Source: Rostratula benghalensis (lineage: Eukaryota; Chordata; Aves; Charadriiformes; Rostratulidae). From it: DNA of 64,000 nucleotides. A program made the translations under genes and the position numbers. The DNA lies in NCBI GenBank assembly GCA_013399305.1, contig VXAI01000009.1:1485645-1549644 (forward strand). Direction: 5' to 3'. The number at the start of each line of letters is the position of its first letter. The first letter of the stretch is position 1. Under the pieces are notes generated by a model. It was given only the letters and a program-made list of their open reading frames with translations, was not told the DNA's origin and ran no database searches. This document shows, piece after piece, positions 42,001 to 53,900 of this stretch.

Positions 42001-44752
42001 GTCAGGCATGCCCTACATTCCTCATTTCTAGGGCACCATCAGCATTCAGGCAACTCTTTGAGACAGTGGCAGAGCTGTAATTAGTCTGAAAACAGATTCA
42101 GCTGCATAACCAGAGTTCTGGATCCTGCCCACAAGAGGCTCAAAATAAGCCATGACAGCACAGGACCTTCAGCTCTGGTCCCCTGAGGTTTTGGACATGT
42201 GCCCCAGGCACTTTGCTCTCTCTCTCGCTCACATCTAACACCAATCTGCTGTCAGTTAATACTCAGCACTGCATTTCCTGACACAAACCCCTCCTCGCCT
42301 CACGGTGGAGCCAGTGTGAGCATCCCAGCTTATTTCAGTTAAAGAAATGGGATATGGTGTAATATCCTATAGTCTTCCTTGATATTTAAGAATACATATT
42401 AAAAGTACTACACGGTCCTTGTAAAATATGAAACTTTTATACTCCATGACACATCTTTTGCTCTTATGTTGAAATCTGAAAGCATACACCTTTCTAGACC
42501 CCTATCATCTTGAAAAACATCCCTTTCTTTTTATTCTCCTCCAAATGGTGGTTATGAGAAGATTGTCTTCTTTTGAATGTATCTGAAGGTTGTATACTGA
42601 GTGTTTAGAATTAAAAGAAAGTCAGGGATCAAGAGAACGTGAATTATCTCAGCCTTCAGGAGCTGTAGATGGTTTAAGGGTCAAGTAATTCGTAATAGCA
42701 TTAGTGAGTGTAAGAACAATGCTGTAGTGCTAGACACAGAAAATTAAGAATTTGGTATGTTACAGATCCTGAACACACACAGCTGGACCATAGCACAGGA
42801 GCATGCTGTTAATCATTTAACAATAGAGGTAAATTCTGACAACTTTACATTATTGTGACATAATAAAAGGTCTCTAGTGATAACTCTTAAATACATTGCT
42901 TGCAGGGAGGTATTTCTCCTCACCTGTGAGCAGGGTGTTGCATTAACCCAGGGCACTGCAGTCTTACAGCAAAAGAGAAAGCAGTGGCCACCAGGCCATT
43001 CACTGTAGGCATCTGAAGGAACTCAGATGGAAGAGGTGGGATTCTGAGAGCAAGAATCAGAAGATTTGCAGGAAAGTTTTACAAAACATGAAGGCAAGCG
43101 TGTCAAAGCTGCCAGGGAGCAGGGAGATAGGACAAGCAGGCTCCCACCAGAGAGTCCACAGCGGACCAGCTGATTCTTTTTTTTTTTTTTCCAGGGAGCT
43201 TTTTAAATCCAGTTGTCTTGCTTCTCTATTCTCACTGGACCTAACATCTTTAGCTGGAGTATATTCCCAGTCACCTCTCCTCTTGGGGATGACAAGGTGT
43301 CTCTTGCACCACTGAACACAACAACCCTCGTAGGTCCATAATCTACACAAAAACATCATGGCACCTTATAACAGTCTCATTTTAGGATTGTTTTTGTTTT
43401 GCAGGTGTTGTTTCTCAGGAAAATGTCACCACCTTCCATAGAAGACAAACGTGGACAGCACACACAAAACAAGAGGGGAGTGGAAAATCCCCTTTGCATT
43501 CAGAAAAAAAAAATAAAAATGTTCAAAATGTTTCATTAGACACAGGTGAATTTTATAGACAGTATTAGTGAAACATGTATTTCCACTTCAGAGTCTTCAG
43601 ATGCCTACAAAGAAGCTTCTGTATTATTACAAACCAGAAAATTGTTTCTTAGTAATTAATCAAGGTTTTTACTAAAACACATGTAAAGTATACCTGTCCA
43701 AGTGGTTTTGTGGGTCATCTCCACCCTGGTTTTGGGTGTGTCTCTCCTCACTTGTAAAAGTGGTTGCAAAATTCGGTTGTGAAATTTTAGGTCGTCATGA
43801 TATTATCGATTTTTTCCACTGAAGTGAAATTTTGGGTCTTGAGTGCAAAATGTATGTTTATTTAATGTATTCATTATTATCTAAAAACTTAAAAAAACAA
43901 GGAAAAAAACAACAAAAAACCAGTTTCGCAGTGACAGTAAGCTTAGTCTGTAGCTATTAAAAACAGGCAACTTCACCTGGTTAATAAAAGGAAAATTTTG
44001 CCTTCAGAAGTCTTAGCAGTGGCAGGTATCCTAAAACACTGAGGACTTAAATGGTCTTAAACACCCTCACCTCCTAACACAAAAAAGAAAAAGCAAAGGG
44101 GAAATCAACATATTTTTCTAGGGGTTTTTGTTTGTTTCTTTAAAGACACTTTGATAGGATTGGTTGCCCGGACTAACACTTAAAGCTGCTTTAGAAGTCG
44201 GTGTAAATACAGTCAAACACAACAGGACACACCTGAGGGAGAAGCAACTGGTTGCTGGAGAAATACAAGACAGGTGGATCTGAAATTATTTCCTAACCCA
44301 GGTTTTTCTCCCTCCATTTTTCCCCCCTGTCTTGAGTCCCTTTTGATCTTGAGGGAGCTGGTAGGGACCGGACACAGGTTGCTTCTGCAACAGACCTGGC
44401 TCTCTGCCTCCCCTTCCCACCTCTCCTACTGTTTGTTTCCAGCCCGGAGCTGCAGAGCCCCAGGAACAGATGTGCTAAATCAAGGCAGGCGATGAGCTCA
44501 TCGGGACTTAAGGGATAAACCAGATTCATTCCACGAAGCAGCCTGGCAAGCAGGTGCAGATGTACCACTCTCAAGGTAATCATTGGCCACATAGGGGTAG
44601 ATTCTGATATTTTAGCCATGCTTTGTAATAATGACCCGAACTTGAAATCCTACGTTGAACTGGATGTGGGACTTCTTTTCACTTTTCTTCCTTCCTTTCC
44701 CTCACTCTGACCAATAATGATGAGAATCATATACCATCATTCTTGCTACATA

Positions 44753-44777
44753 TTTTTATTTATTTATTTATTTTTCC
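44753..44777. repeat. (TTTA)n microsatellite
   Basis: About five consecutive TTTA units flanked by T runs. Confidence 0.9.
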
Positions 44778-45063
44778 TTTAGGGGCAGCAGCAATGGTGT
44801 AAAATACAAAGCCAACCAATTTCCATCCACTTCCCCAGGCCACATGTTACTAAATGTGCTAAATAAGGGATCCTTCCACAGAAACGCTCCTCCTCGATTC
44901 ACAAATAGCAGACATGGTCACCTTCAGAGCACAGGGAACAAAAAGAAGTGAGAAACGCTGCTGCATTTCTGAACTTGGAAATGTTTTATGATACAGGAAA
45001 CAAGAACATTGGGAGAACTCGAGTTAAACTTTAGGAGTAAATGGCATTTAATGAGAAACCTGG

Positions 45064-45083
45064 AAGCGCCCTCTGCTGGCCGC
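45064..45083 (-). promoter_or_regulatory. Strong CTCF-type motif
   Basis: The minus strand reads CGGCCAGCAGAGGGCGCTT, which fits every position of the core CTCF consensus CCASYAGRKGGCR. It lies about 4.3 kb beyond the inferred BRMS1L 3' end. Binding is inferred, not shown. Confidence 0.7.
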
Positions 45084-48000
45084 TGGCTCTAACTGCCGGC
45101 TCGTGTGAAACCCAGCCTAAAATCCTAAAACACGCTCTGATAGAAGTTCTTCTCATACACACTTCTTGGGATGAAGTCGTCTTCATTAGCTACAGAGCAA
45201 GGGTATGAAACCGTCTATATGCTTTTATAGATCAAGAAACTTCAATGTGAGCTGCTAAAAGTTATTTTAAACCAAATGTAATTAAACAGTTCTTACTCAC
45301 AAAATAATGCTTGGGGTTTTCCCCCCAAAAAGCACATACTCAAGACCTGTATTTATTTCCTAGTAGCGTATAATATTAATATTATTAATTTGCAACAGTA
45401 TTGACGCAGATCCTCCCTGCATTATTGATATTCCTTTTTCCAGATTTAGCTTAGGAAACAAAACGTTTTTGGTTTCAGTTAACCCAGCACAAAAAGACAC
45501 AGGAGGTGAAAATCACATTAGAAAAATAAACCCAAACCCTCTGTTTGTTTCTCGGTTTGGTGTTGCAATATAAAACTCATTCATTGTCCAACCTTTCCTA
45601 AGTGCTTTCATCAGTGTAAGAGTTGTAATACGTTTCATTTTGTTTAATTACATATTTTGTTTCTATAGCAACTAGAAAGCATCTAATCCATTTCTGTTCC
45701 TTCCTAAGCCTTTACATAGCAATTTTCTTTCACGATACAGTAGCAAAAGATAATCCTTCTTTAGAACTCCGGGTACTATCTGTTCTTTCCAAATATCCCT
45801 TAATTAGTATGCATTAGGATTAAAACCGGTTGTAGTACTGCCACAGCTAAAGGAAACGGTGTAAAAAAAACCTAACAGGACCTAGACAGAAAATTTTGTA
45901 ACTATTAGCAAGTAACTTCAGCATAAATTTACTGCCACCTGCAGGCTCTCAGCAACATGGGTCTCCAGAGGAGAGGAGCAAGGGTACCCCCACCACACAC
46001 CCCACGTCCAGAGAGGGAAGGCAGGTTTAATTCCCCTGCTCATGCCAACTGCTTCGGATTTATTTTGCTTATAGGAAAAGGAGGATCCACTAACATGCCC
46101 TGTTCAAAGAAATAATGCAGTTTATTTTAATTTGTGTTGCCTTATGCCAGTTTTTCATGGAGACAGTGGTGATGTCCAAAGATTTTCCTATTGAACTGAC
46201 AACACTAAAAAAAAAAGAAAAAAATTCCTGTCCCACTGCTGCTACTCACCTCTTAAACAACAGGAGCTTTCTGTATTTTCCTATTGTTCAAAGGAATTAC
46301 TATCTTCAAAAACATAACACAGACCTTTAAAAAAATCTAGCAAGTCAGATCTTATAACAAGTCATGTCTGCACTTAAAACCTCTGAAAACACTGATTTCT
46401 GAGAATTTGGAGATTACTGCCTTACTAAGTGACCTGAGTCCTATACATTTACGTACTTTCATGCACAGAAACCACACTGGAAGAGTAATGCTTGCTCTTT
46501 TAAAGCTTGCAAATGCCCAAAAAAGTTTGCCAACTTGCCAAGCCTTTTTTCGAACCCCTTGCCACAGGAAACAATCCTTACTTACAAAATTATACAAATA
46601 CGGTATTTTTTCCCCCATGAGACGTTGCCTCTGTCAATGCCCAGGGTAACTAGCGCTAAATTAGTCATCTTACCATCATTTTTTTTTTAAATGATGGTAT
46701 TTGACTTATAGCTCATCACCTCTATTTATTCCATTTACCTCTTCAATCTTTATTCTAAAGCTGGAACTTCTTCAACGTTGCATCCAGCACCACACCTAAC
46801 TTTGCATCCTCTGCCCGCCAGTGAGTCTCTCAGCTTGGTTTCAGCATTCCAACTCTTCATACAGTGTCTCAGAAAGTTAAGATTTCTAGAAATGAGGTCT
46901 ACAGGGGCCAGCACACTGGAAGAGGAATCGGCTCAGCGTGCCACTTTTTTGGCTTTGCAGTCTGGCAGGCCCAGAAAAAAAAGAGACATGAGTCTTAAAT
47001 GTTGGAAGCCGTATCTCTTCCATCGAGACCAGATTTTCCAGACGGAGAAATAAAAGCATAGAATGCCATGCAAGTCCAGTTAGGTTGGCATTTTCAGGAA
47101 ATATGCAGCTTACTGAACACATGCTGTGCTTTTGATTAAATCCCAGACTGCAAATCCCATGCTGATTTACTGCAGATGTGCCATGCAGCTGACCGACACA
47201 TATGCTACAGAAACACACAAGTATTTCCAGCCCCTGGGCAGTTACCGTGCAACCCGGGTGTCAACATCACCCACAGCACCCTGAACTGTCAAACCCCTGA
47301 GGCACCTGAGGGAAAATATGGGCTGTTTGGTCTTAATTCCGATGGTAATTATGCCCCTGACCAAAAAGGCCTTGTCAAAAAACCTTCCTTAGGAAGAACC
47401 AGGCGCCCTTAGAACAGGGCTTGGCCACTTGTAAAAGGGTGTTTGGACAGGGCTTCCCTATGCAGAAACAGAAGCACATCCCATTTAGCTACAAGAGGAA
47501 CAGTGAAAGGCTCCAACAAATCTGACATGGATAAACACACTGAAGATTTTAGCTACGTGAGGGCTACCGAAAAAAAAAAAAAAAGGCCAAAAAAGGCAGC
47601 TCTTCTCACAGTACTAAATGAAGAATTTCTCCAGGAGACTGTTAATATTAGTACTTCTCTCTTTTGGGAAAAGCCAAAATGTATTTTTTTCTTTCCACTT
47701 CAAATAAAAAAACAAAACAAAAGCGAAAAAAACCTCCCACAACAAACTGAACCTGGTGATGGACCACAGCACAGGTTTTCAAAATGAGTGAAAATGTTAG
47801 TATTTAATCAACACTTGCCACTTGATGGGGGTGGTGAGTTAGTTATGCAGACCTTGGCTTACAAATGTAAAACAAGATGTTCCATGGATTATAAATAGCC
47901 AATTTTCACAGTTTTAAAGCAAACACAGCACAATGAAGTGCCAAAATCCAAGAGCATTTGGAGAGTTAAGAGCCACTTGCGGCAAGATACCCAAGCTAAA

Positions 48001-49099
48001 TTCCACACGATACCTATGCACTAAGTGTTGTCAGGTTAAATCAACCACATACACCAGATACTTCGTTATGGGAAAGATGAACAGATCAATCTGTGTGATT
48101 GGCAAAAAACCAAACTGTGTCTTCTCTGAAACAACTATTGATATAGAAGCCTTTTCTGTACATTCACAGAAAGTTATTTGTTACTCTTCCCCTTTTCACA
48201 TACTGTAGCTCAAGGAACAAGCAATATATGCCCAACATCTTTTTCCTTTCAGCACTTTACAGATCTTAATCTTATTTGTAGGTTACATCTTGGAAAGCTT
48301 TACTGTAGCAGTGTAAAAGATAAAACTCATGGACAACAGGCTAAAAACCTCTGTACGTCAAAGGACTAAGATCTGTTGAAGCCACCTCTTCTGGTTTATC
48401 ATGGAGTGAGCAAACCATTACCTGTGCAAGTATTAAAAAGATATATAGTATGTACCAAATATGATTTGACTAGGCAAGAAACAACCAATTATGAAAAGCA
48501 AGTGACTTCATATCTTTCCAATTACACACTCAGAAGTGATCACATGTGAAAAGGAAAGCCACAGTTCAGTTTCTTGGCCTTCAAGTAACAGAACAGGTAG
48601 ATCCCAGCTGTGTGATCACTAACCCATGCTGCTGTCCTTACTACCTGTCACGTTGACATGAATGATGTTTATTCTGAGTGAAGAAGCCACACTACCAGTT
48701 GTCAGTCCAAGCTGCAGGGCTGTCCAAATCAAAGTTCTACACCCAAGGAGACCGGATTAGAAACAGGTTGAGAATTAAACAATTTCTCTCTACCAAGCAG
48801 GTAGAGAGGTGTGGAATATAGATGACAAAGGAAGAAAGGGGTGAACCACAGAAACAGTTTAGGGTGACCAGTATGCCCTAAATACAAAAGTGCTCAAGCA
48901 CATTAATTGCCAAGAGGCACTTAATAGTGTTTACATTTGATTTATAAACAGCACAAAATAGCATTTCCATTAATATTAAAGAAAAAAATCATGAAAACAA
49001 AGAAACAAAATCTACATACAGACAAACTCAAAATTCCAAAGAAAAAAGTTTAAGTCAAAAGTCTTTAAAAAGATTTTGGCCTTCTGAACACCAAAATGG
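45084..49099. other. Non-coding stretch 3' of BRMS1L
   Basis: Contains the second CTCF-like motif. Short frames at 46.1-48.4 kb are A/K-rich or low-complexity and unsupported by splice signals or similarity. Confidence 0.5.
45931..45946 (-). promoter_or_regulatory. Second CTCF-like motif
   Basis: The minus strand reads CCTGCAGGTGGCAGT, matching 12 of 13 core CTCF consensus positions (T instead of A at the third). It has the same orientation as the stronger site 0.87 kb away. Confidence 0.45.
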
Positions 49100-49326
49100 A
49101 CTTCCCTTTAGCATTTGGAAATTTTTTTACATGGAAAGGGTTATTAAGCATTGGAGTGGGCTGCCCAAGGAAGTGGCTGAGGCACCATCCCTGGAGGTAT
49201 TCAAAAGAGGTGGACATACTGCTCAGTGACATGGTTTAGTGAGGCTTTTTATCAGACTTACGTTGATGGTTGGACTGGATGATCTTAAAGGTCCCTTCCA
49301 ACCTAGACAATTCTATGATTCTATGG
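49100..49326 (+). mobile_element. CR1 retrotransposon 3' end
   Basis: The sequence reads through the standard avian CR1 tail: GGAGTGGGCTGCCCAAGGAA, then CACCATCCCTGGAGGTATTC, GGACTGGATGATCTTAAAGG, and finally ATTCTATGATTCTATG. This is a 5'-truncated copy ending in the CR1 octamer repeat. It lies 3' of BRMS1L and antisense to it. Confidence 0.95.
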
Positions 49327-49405
49327 TCAGGTATAGCAGCAATCCCAATAAGAGTAGTAAACCAAAGAGCAAAACAACATAAGATATGTCCACTACCACA
49401 GATCA

Positions 49406-49411
49406 TTTATT
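49406..49411 (-). promoter_or_regulatory. Candidate poly(A) signal AATAAA (distal)
   Basis: A second AATAAA on the minus strand, within ATAAATAAATG, 34 bases beyond the first. Cleavage would fall just before the CR1 copy. Confidence 0.4.
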
Positions 49412-49439
49412 TATATACTAAGTTAAAAAATACAAATAT

Positions 49440-49445
49440 TTTATT
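49440..49445 (-). promoter_or_regulatory. Candidate poly(A) signal AATAAA
   Basis: AATAAA on the minus strand about 1.42 kb after the BRMS1L stop codon. It is one of two close canonical hexamers. Confidence 0.45.
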
Positions 49446-50861
49446 ACAAAAAAGTTTATCAAACAACTGTATACATACAGTTCGTATTGTTAAAAGCCAA
49501 GGTGTCAATTGACCATTTATGTACATTTGATTAGTAATGTCATACAATTGTAGAAAAGCATCACTCGGCAGAAACTGATTTGGCATTTGGGAAGTAGTTA
49601 CCACTCCGCACTAGAAGAGACAATTAATATAGGAATAAAACATTTGTATGTTACAATAAAAATACTTATTTGCTGTGATCATTTAAAGCAAAAGGATGCT
49701 TTCTTTCTCCAAGAAGAATCATCATAAATGGAGATTAAAGTGCACATAACCAACGCATTAATAATTCTTCAGCAATCCCATCTATCATTCTAGATATTCC
49801 AAGCACATCACAGTAACATCAAGGATTTAGGACTTTTCTCCGTGGCTTAAACAGTAAGAGTTAAGAGAAATTCAGCTTTCTAAGCTGCATGAAGTAATTC
49901 TGGTTGGTGTACAATAAGATGAAATAGGGTAGAGAAATTTGAAAATAGTGTTTGATGAAAAAGTCAGTGTTAAATTTTCCCAGACATATGATTTGTGGGG
50001 GAATACTTTCCTTCTGGAAAAAAAGATTGGTGATATTTCATACAGCTGTGGACCAAACAAGCAGAGCATGCAACAGTATTTACATATCCATCCCCGCAGT
50101 TCTTTTGTGTTGGCTACATATAAAACAGGTTGGAGCAACACTGCCTATTTCATAGATAAATTTTGCTGAAAAGCAGGGGAAGAAAAGAAAAAAAAAAGAC
50201 CAATAATTTGTTTGCTATAGAATAGGGTCCTAAACTTGAAAAGTGCCCCTCCAAAAATGTAGCATTGCCTCATTACAAGCAATATAGTAAACCTTACAAA
50301 ATATAACACAGTCAGTACTAGCAGAGCTGTCGAGGGCAATAGTTTTAATAAATCAGTCCACTTTGGATAAAAGAATGCTTATGCATGTTACAATCTATTC
50401 AAAAGCAACAGCTGAACAGGCTAAATTTACATCCACAAGAGAAGCATGACACGTTCACTGAAAACTAAATGAGTTGCTGGTAATTACAGTTATCATTTTT
50501 ATCACACCAACTGGTCACCAATAGTGAAAAAAAAAGAGTAACTTTTTTTCAAGGGTTTTTTGTTTGGTTGGTTGTTTTTTTTCCATTTTACAAATATGAG
50601 AAGTTCTGAGCCATTACACTTGAAGAGCATACTTCATATCCTAGGCACTGGACCCAATTTGGAGGTAAAATGTCAACAGGATTTAACATCCTCAGGTTTC
50701 CGAAGGCCATCCTCCATATGAAGTTCACATACAGCACTACAAATACACATCAGATACTGCTGTAAATTTATAAGGAATACAAAACACTATTAAATACAAC
50801 TTTTACCCCATGGCACATCAAGCATGGCAATACCACTTGTTTCATATCTGGTTAGCAACAG

Positions 50862-50985
50862 TCAGTTGTGATTATGCTTTATTGAATATTTTCCTTTCTG
50901 TAGCTGAGAAATATACAGCTTGGACTTGCTTCCATCCGGTCTTTTAAACCAAACTTCATCATGGTTAATTGTTGTAATTATGGCA
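50862..50985 (-). CDS. BRMS1L: BRMS1L exon 10, terminal coding part
   Basis: After acceptor ttttctgtag this 124-nt coding part completes serine, then encodes [20 protein letters not shown] and onward to [10 protein letters not shown], and stops at TGA (50862-50864). The end of the reading frame contains an AATAAA hexamer (50883-50878) overlapping the codons for S, I and K. Confidence 0.96.
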
Positions 50986-53900
50986 CTACAGAAAATGAGG
51001 GGGAAAAGGGTCGGGGAAGAAAAACAAGAAGAATTTAGAAAGCTTATAAGCCAATAAATAACCTAAAAACTGCAGCAGTGTTTCCCTACAGTAAGTGAAA
51101 ATACGCATTACTTCTAAGTGACAGGCCCAAAAGATACTGGCTCCGTTGTAAGGGTAGTTTTAATAGAATTCTTTGGCAACTGCATGTGTCTTTAGTGAAG
51201 GCAGGCAGTTTTTCAGCCATCTATCTATTTGCTTCTCCTATGAGAAAACCCTCAATGCATACAAATACTTGAATTGTTTAAAAGAACACCATAGAAAAGT
51301 CACCCATAGAAAACACAACACTAGACTACCCGTGCTAAAAAACAGATCTGTTGAAAATCATACCCAGAAATTACTTTAGAACACAAAGTATTTGGAAAAA
51401 AGTTAAACAGATTGAAGCCCAAAATGTAAAGAAAAAGAGTATTCAACTGTTTTTCACTATACCAAGACCATAAGAAATAACATCAAAGCCTGCTTTACTG
51501 AACCATTCTTAAACGAATGATGCTTGTATGCTCCTTGTGGTAAATCCTAATAAAAACAGTGAACACAAGTCCCCCCCTCACATCCCTAGAAAAATAGAGA
51601 AAAAATTCAAGTGGAATCGATGACAGAAAAAGGCTCAAAAATCAGAGACTGATGTAGTTAACAGAAGAAAGATCTACTGCATACTGAGTGTGACAAAACT
51701 CCCTCCAGGAAACCCTTCAGCCTTGCAAGCTGCTGACACCTTGAAAGGCTGGAAAAGTTCCACTCTGTGCCCGCCCTCTTAACCGTCAGCTTTTGGCTCT
51801 TGTCAGACACTGGATACTAAGATCTTTTTGGCTCTCTTCTGCAAAAACTATTTTTTGTTATTTTTAATTTCAGAAAGAATATATAGTTTACCCAAACACC
51901 TTCCTTTTCAGCCTGAACAAACACCAAAATCACCAAAAACTGTTCCCCTTCATACACAGGGTACAAAAGAAACAGCTTTACTGTAAACTACTGCTATATG
52001 AAGTTAAAGTTAATTTTTCTGGGTAGCTGTGCATATTTAATCAACATTACTCTTAGACTGATTTGTCCCATTCAGTAAAAGGCAAGATATGCATTTAATT
52101 TCAACTGCAGTTTTAAATACAGCCACCTTTTAGAATTCATAATTATTAGCCATACTGGAAAAATACATTTAGATATCCTAAACATTCAAACAATTTCGAA
52201 CTGTAATATTTAGACAGTTTCCAAGCGTTAAGAGAAGGAAAAGCTATAAAAAAAGTTTCCAATTCCTTTCTTCCAGAGCATTAATCAACTAAAAAGAAAG
52301 TTTATCTTTAATAGTATAAAGTGGTTTTCCATAATTAAGGAGTTTTTGGGTGGGGCAATCTACTCAAAAAAACCAAAACACCTTACTCAAAAGCTATTCA
52401 GAAACTAGAAAGAGCTTAAGTTGTTACTCAGATCCCAGCCTGGCAGCATCTCGTTACCTGCTGTGAATTCCAGCCTCTACCAGCCTCTCTCAGAAGTCCA
52501 GTGCTCAACGTTCTTTGATAAGGCCTGTCTTCCAAGGTGAATTAATGTATGATTCTGAGGTGGCTGTATTTCCAAACGTGCCTTATGCTCCAATACCATC
52601 ATCCTATCCATTGCTTAACATGAGTGTACAGAGCTGCAAAATAAAAATAATCCTTACCTCGTAGGACATTCGTCTTTTTTATCAATGCATATCGTCTGTC
52701 CACGTCCATACCACTCTCCATCATAATAGAGTCTTCCTTCTTCAGATCTAGCACTATGTAGATGCTTTTCTAATTTGACAGGTGCTAAAATGATCAATAA
52801 AAAGTAACTTAATATTGACTTCGCAGAAGTCAGTTAGATGCTTAAATAATGTAGCCTCTCTTAGTAATGGCAAGAATGCAAGAGAATTGGAAGCAAGATA
52901 CGTTAAAAGCTGTATTTCAATTTTTAGACAGCAGTTCTCTTCTCCACAGCTTTCATATCTGTGCCATTAATTTTTCACAAATGGAGCAATGCAATATAGA
53001 CTTCAAATGGCAGAACCTGAAACCTCTTCACCAGCACATTACCACAGCACGCAAGCAGGAATACATCACTGAAGAAATTACACCACCTGCTTGCCTCCTC
53101 TCCTTTTTCCTCCTTTCTTACCACCTCCAATTATTTGATTTTGCCTAGCATTAATGTGCTTCTCACTTCAGTGCCAAATACGGCTCAAGGCTCCTTTCCC
53201 ATATTTCTACTTTTTCTGGGCTGTAGCTTGCAATGAATGTGAGCATCCTTTACAATGCACCCCTGAAGTCCAGATGCTGTTAGTTTCTTGCCTCCTCTTG
53301 TATAAACACTGGCATAGCTTGTTAATACTAATTGGTCTAACATAATTTTAGAGGTCTACCTTTGTGTTGACCATTTTCTAGAATTCAGACCTCAACACAA
53401 TTATCAGCAATCAAGCTACAAGTATCAGCTCTTGAGAGAGAGCAAAGACAAAAGCCTCATCTTCCAGCTACCTCACCCCATCCTCCATCAGTGTGCCAGG
53501 ACTAAAATAGTTATGATCTGCCTAGATGGAGTTTGCACTGCTGCACACAGCAAGTTCTGTCTTGTGAAACCAGACAATGCTTACTTACGTTCTGGCTTTA
53601 CTCTGTGTGGTCCCAGTGTAGCCATTGCCTTGAAACACAAACAAAAATTAAGTTAGTCAGCCATCACAGTCTTTTTGTAACTGTCAGCTTTAATTGTGCA
53701 CCATAGCTCAGGACGCCTGCTTTTACATCCAAAACCCCAAATCAGAATTGACCTCAAATAAAAGTGTTCTCAACAGAGACTCAGTAACTAAGTAAAACAG
53801 CATTTTGAGGGTGAAAAAGACTTTCTTTAGAAAGTTTTGATTTCTAATAGATCAGGGGGTTTTCTAAATTAAAAAAAAAAAGTTATATGAACAACCTACT

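Larger units (their letters stand above)
30946..45063. other. Long non-coding stretch
   Basis: Fourteen kilobases without a recognisable gene or CR1 copy, only homopolymers, the 32-bp tandem duplication and a TTTA microsatellite. The scarcity of CR1 may be chance or may reflect constraint. Conserved elements cannot be told from one sequence. Confidence 0.5.
49400..50861 (-). other. BRMS1L: Probable BRMS1L 3' untranslated region
   Basis: This stretch lies directly downstream of the stop codon on the minus strand, contains no long frame, and runs to clustered AATAAA signals near 49,440 and 49,406. The CR1 copy at about 49.1-49.3 kb lies just beyond. The boundary is inferred from the poly(A) signals only; an earlier or later cleavage site is possible. 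Confidence 0.6.

Noticed and set aside
1..49000. CRISPR array, operon, prophage or other prokaryotic system
   Set aside because: Spliced vertebrate gene, CR1 elements and low coding density show a bird chromosome; no regularly spaced repeats or operon-like gene runs exist.
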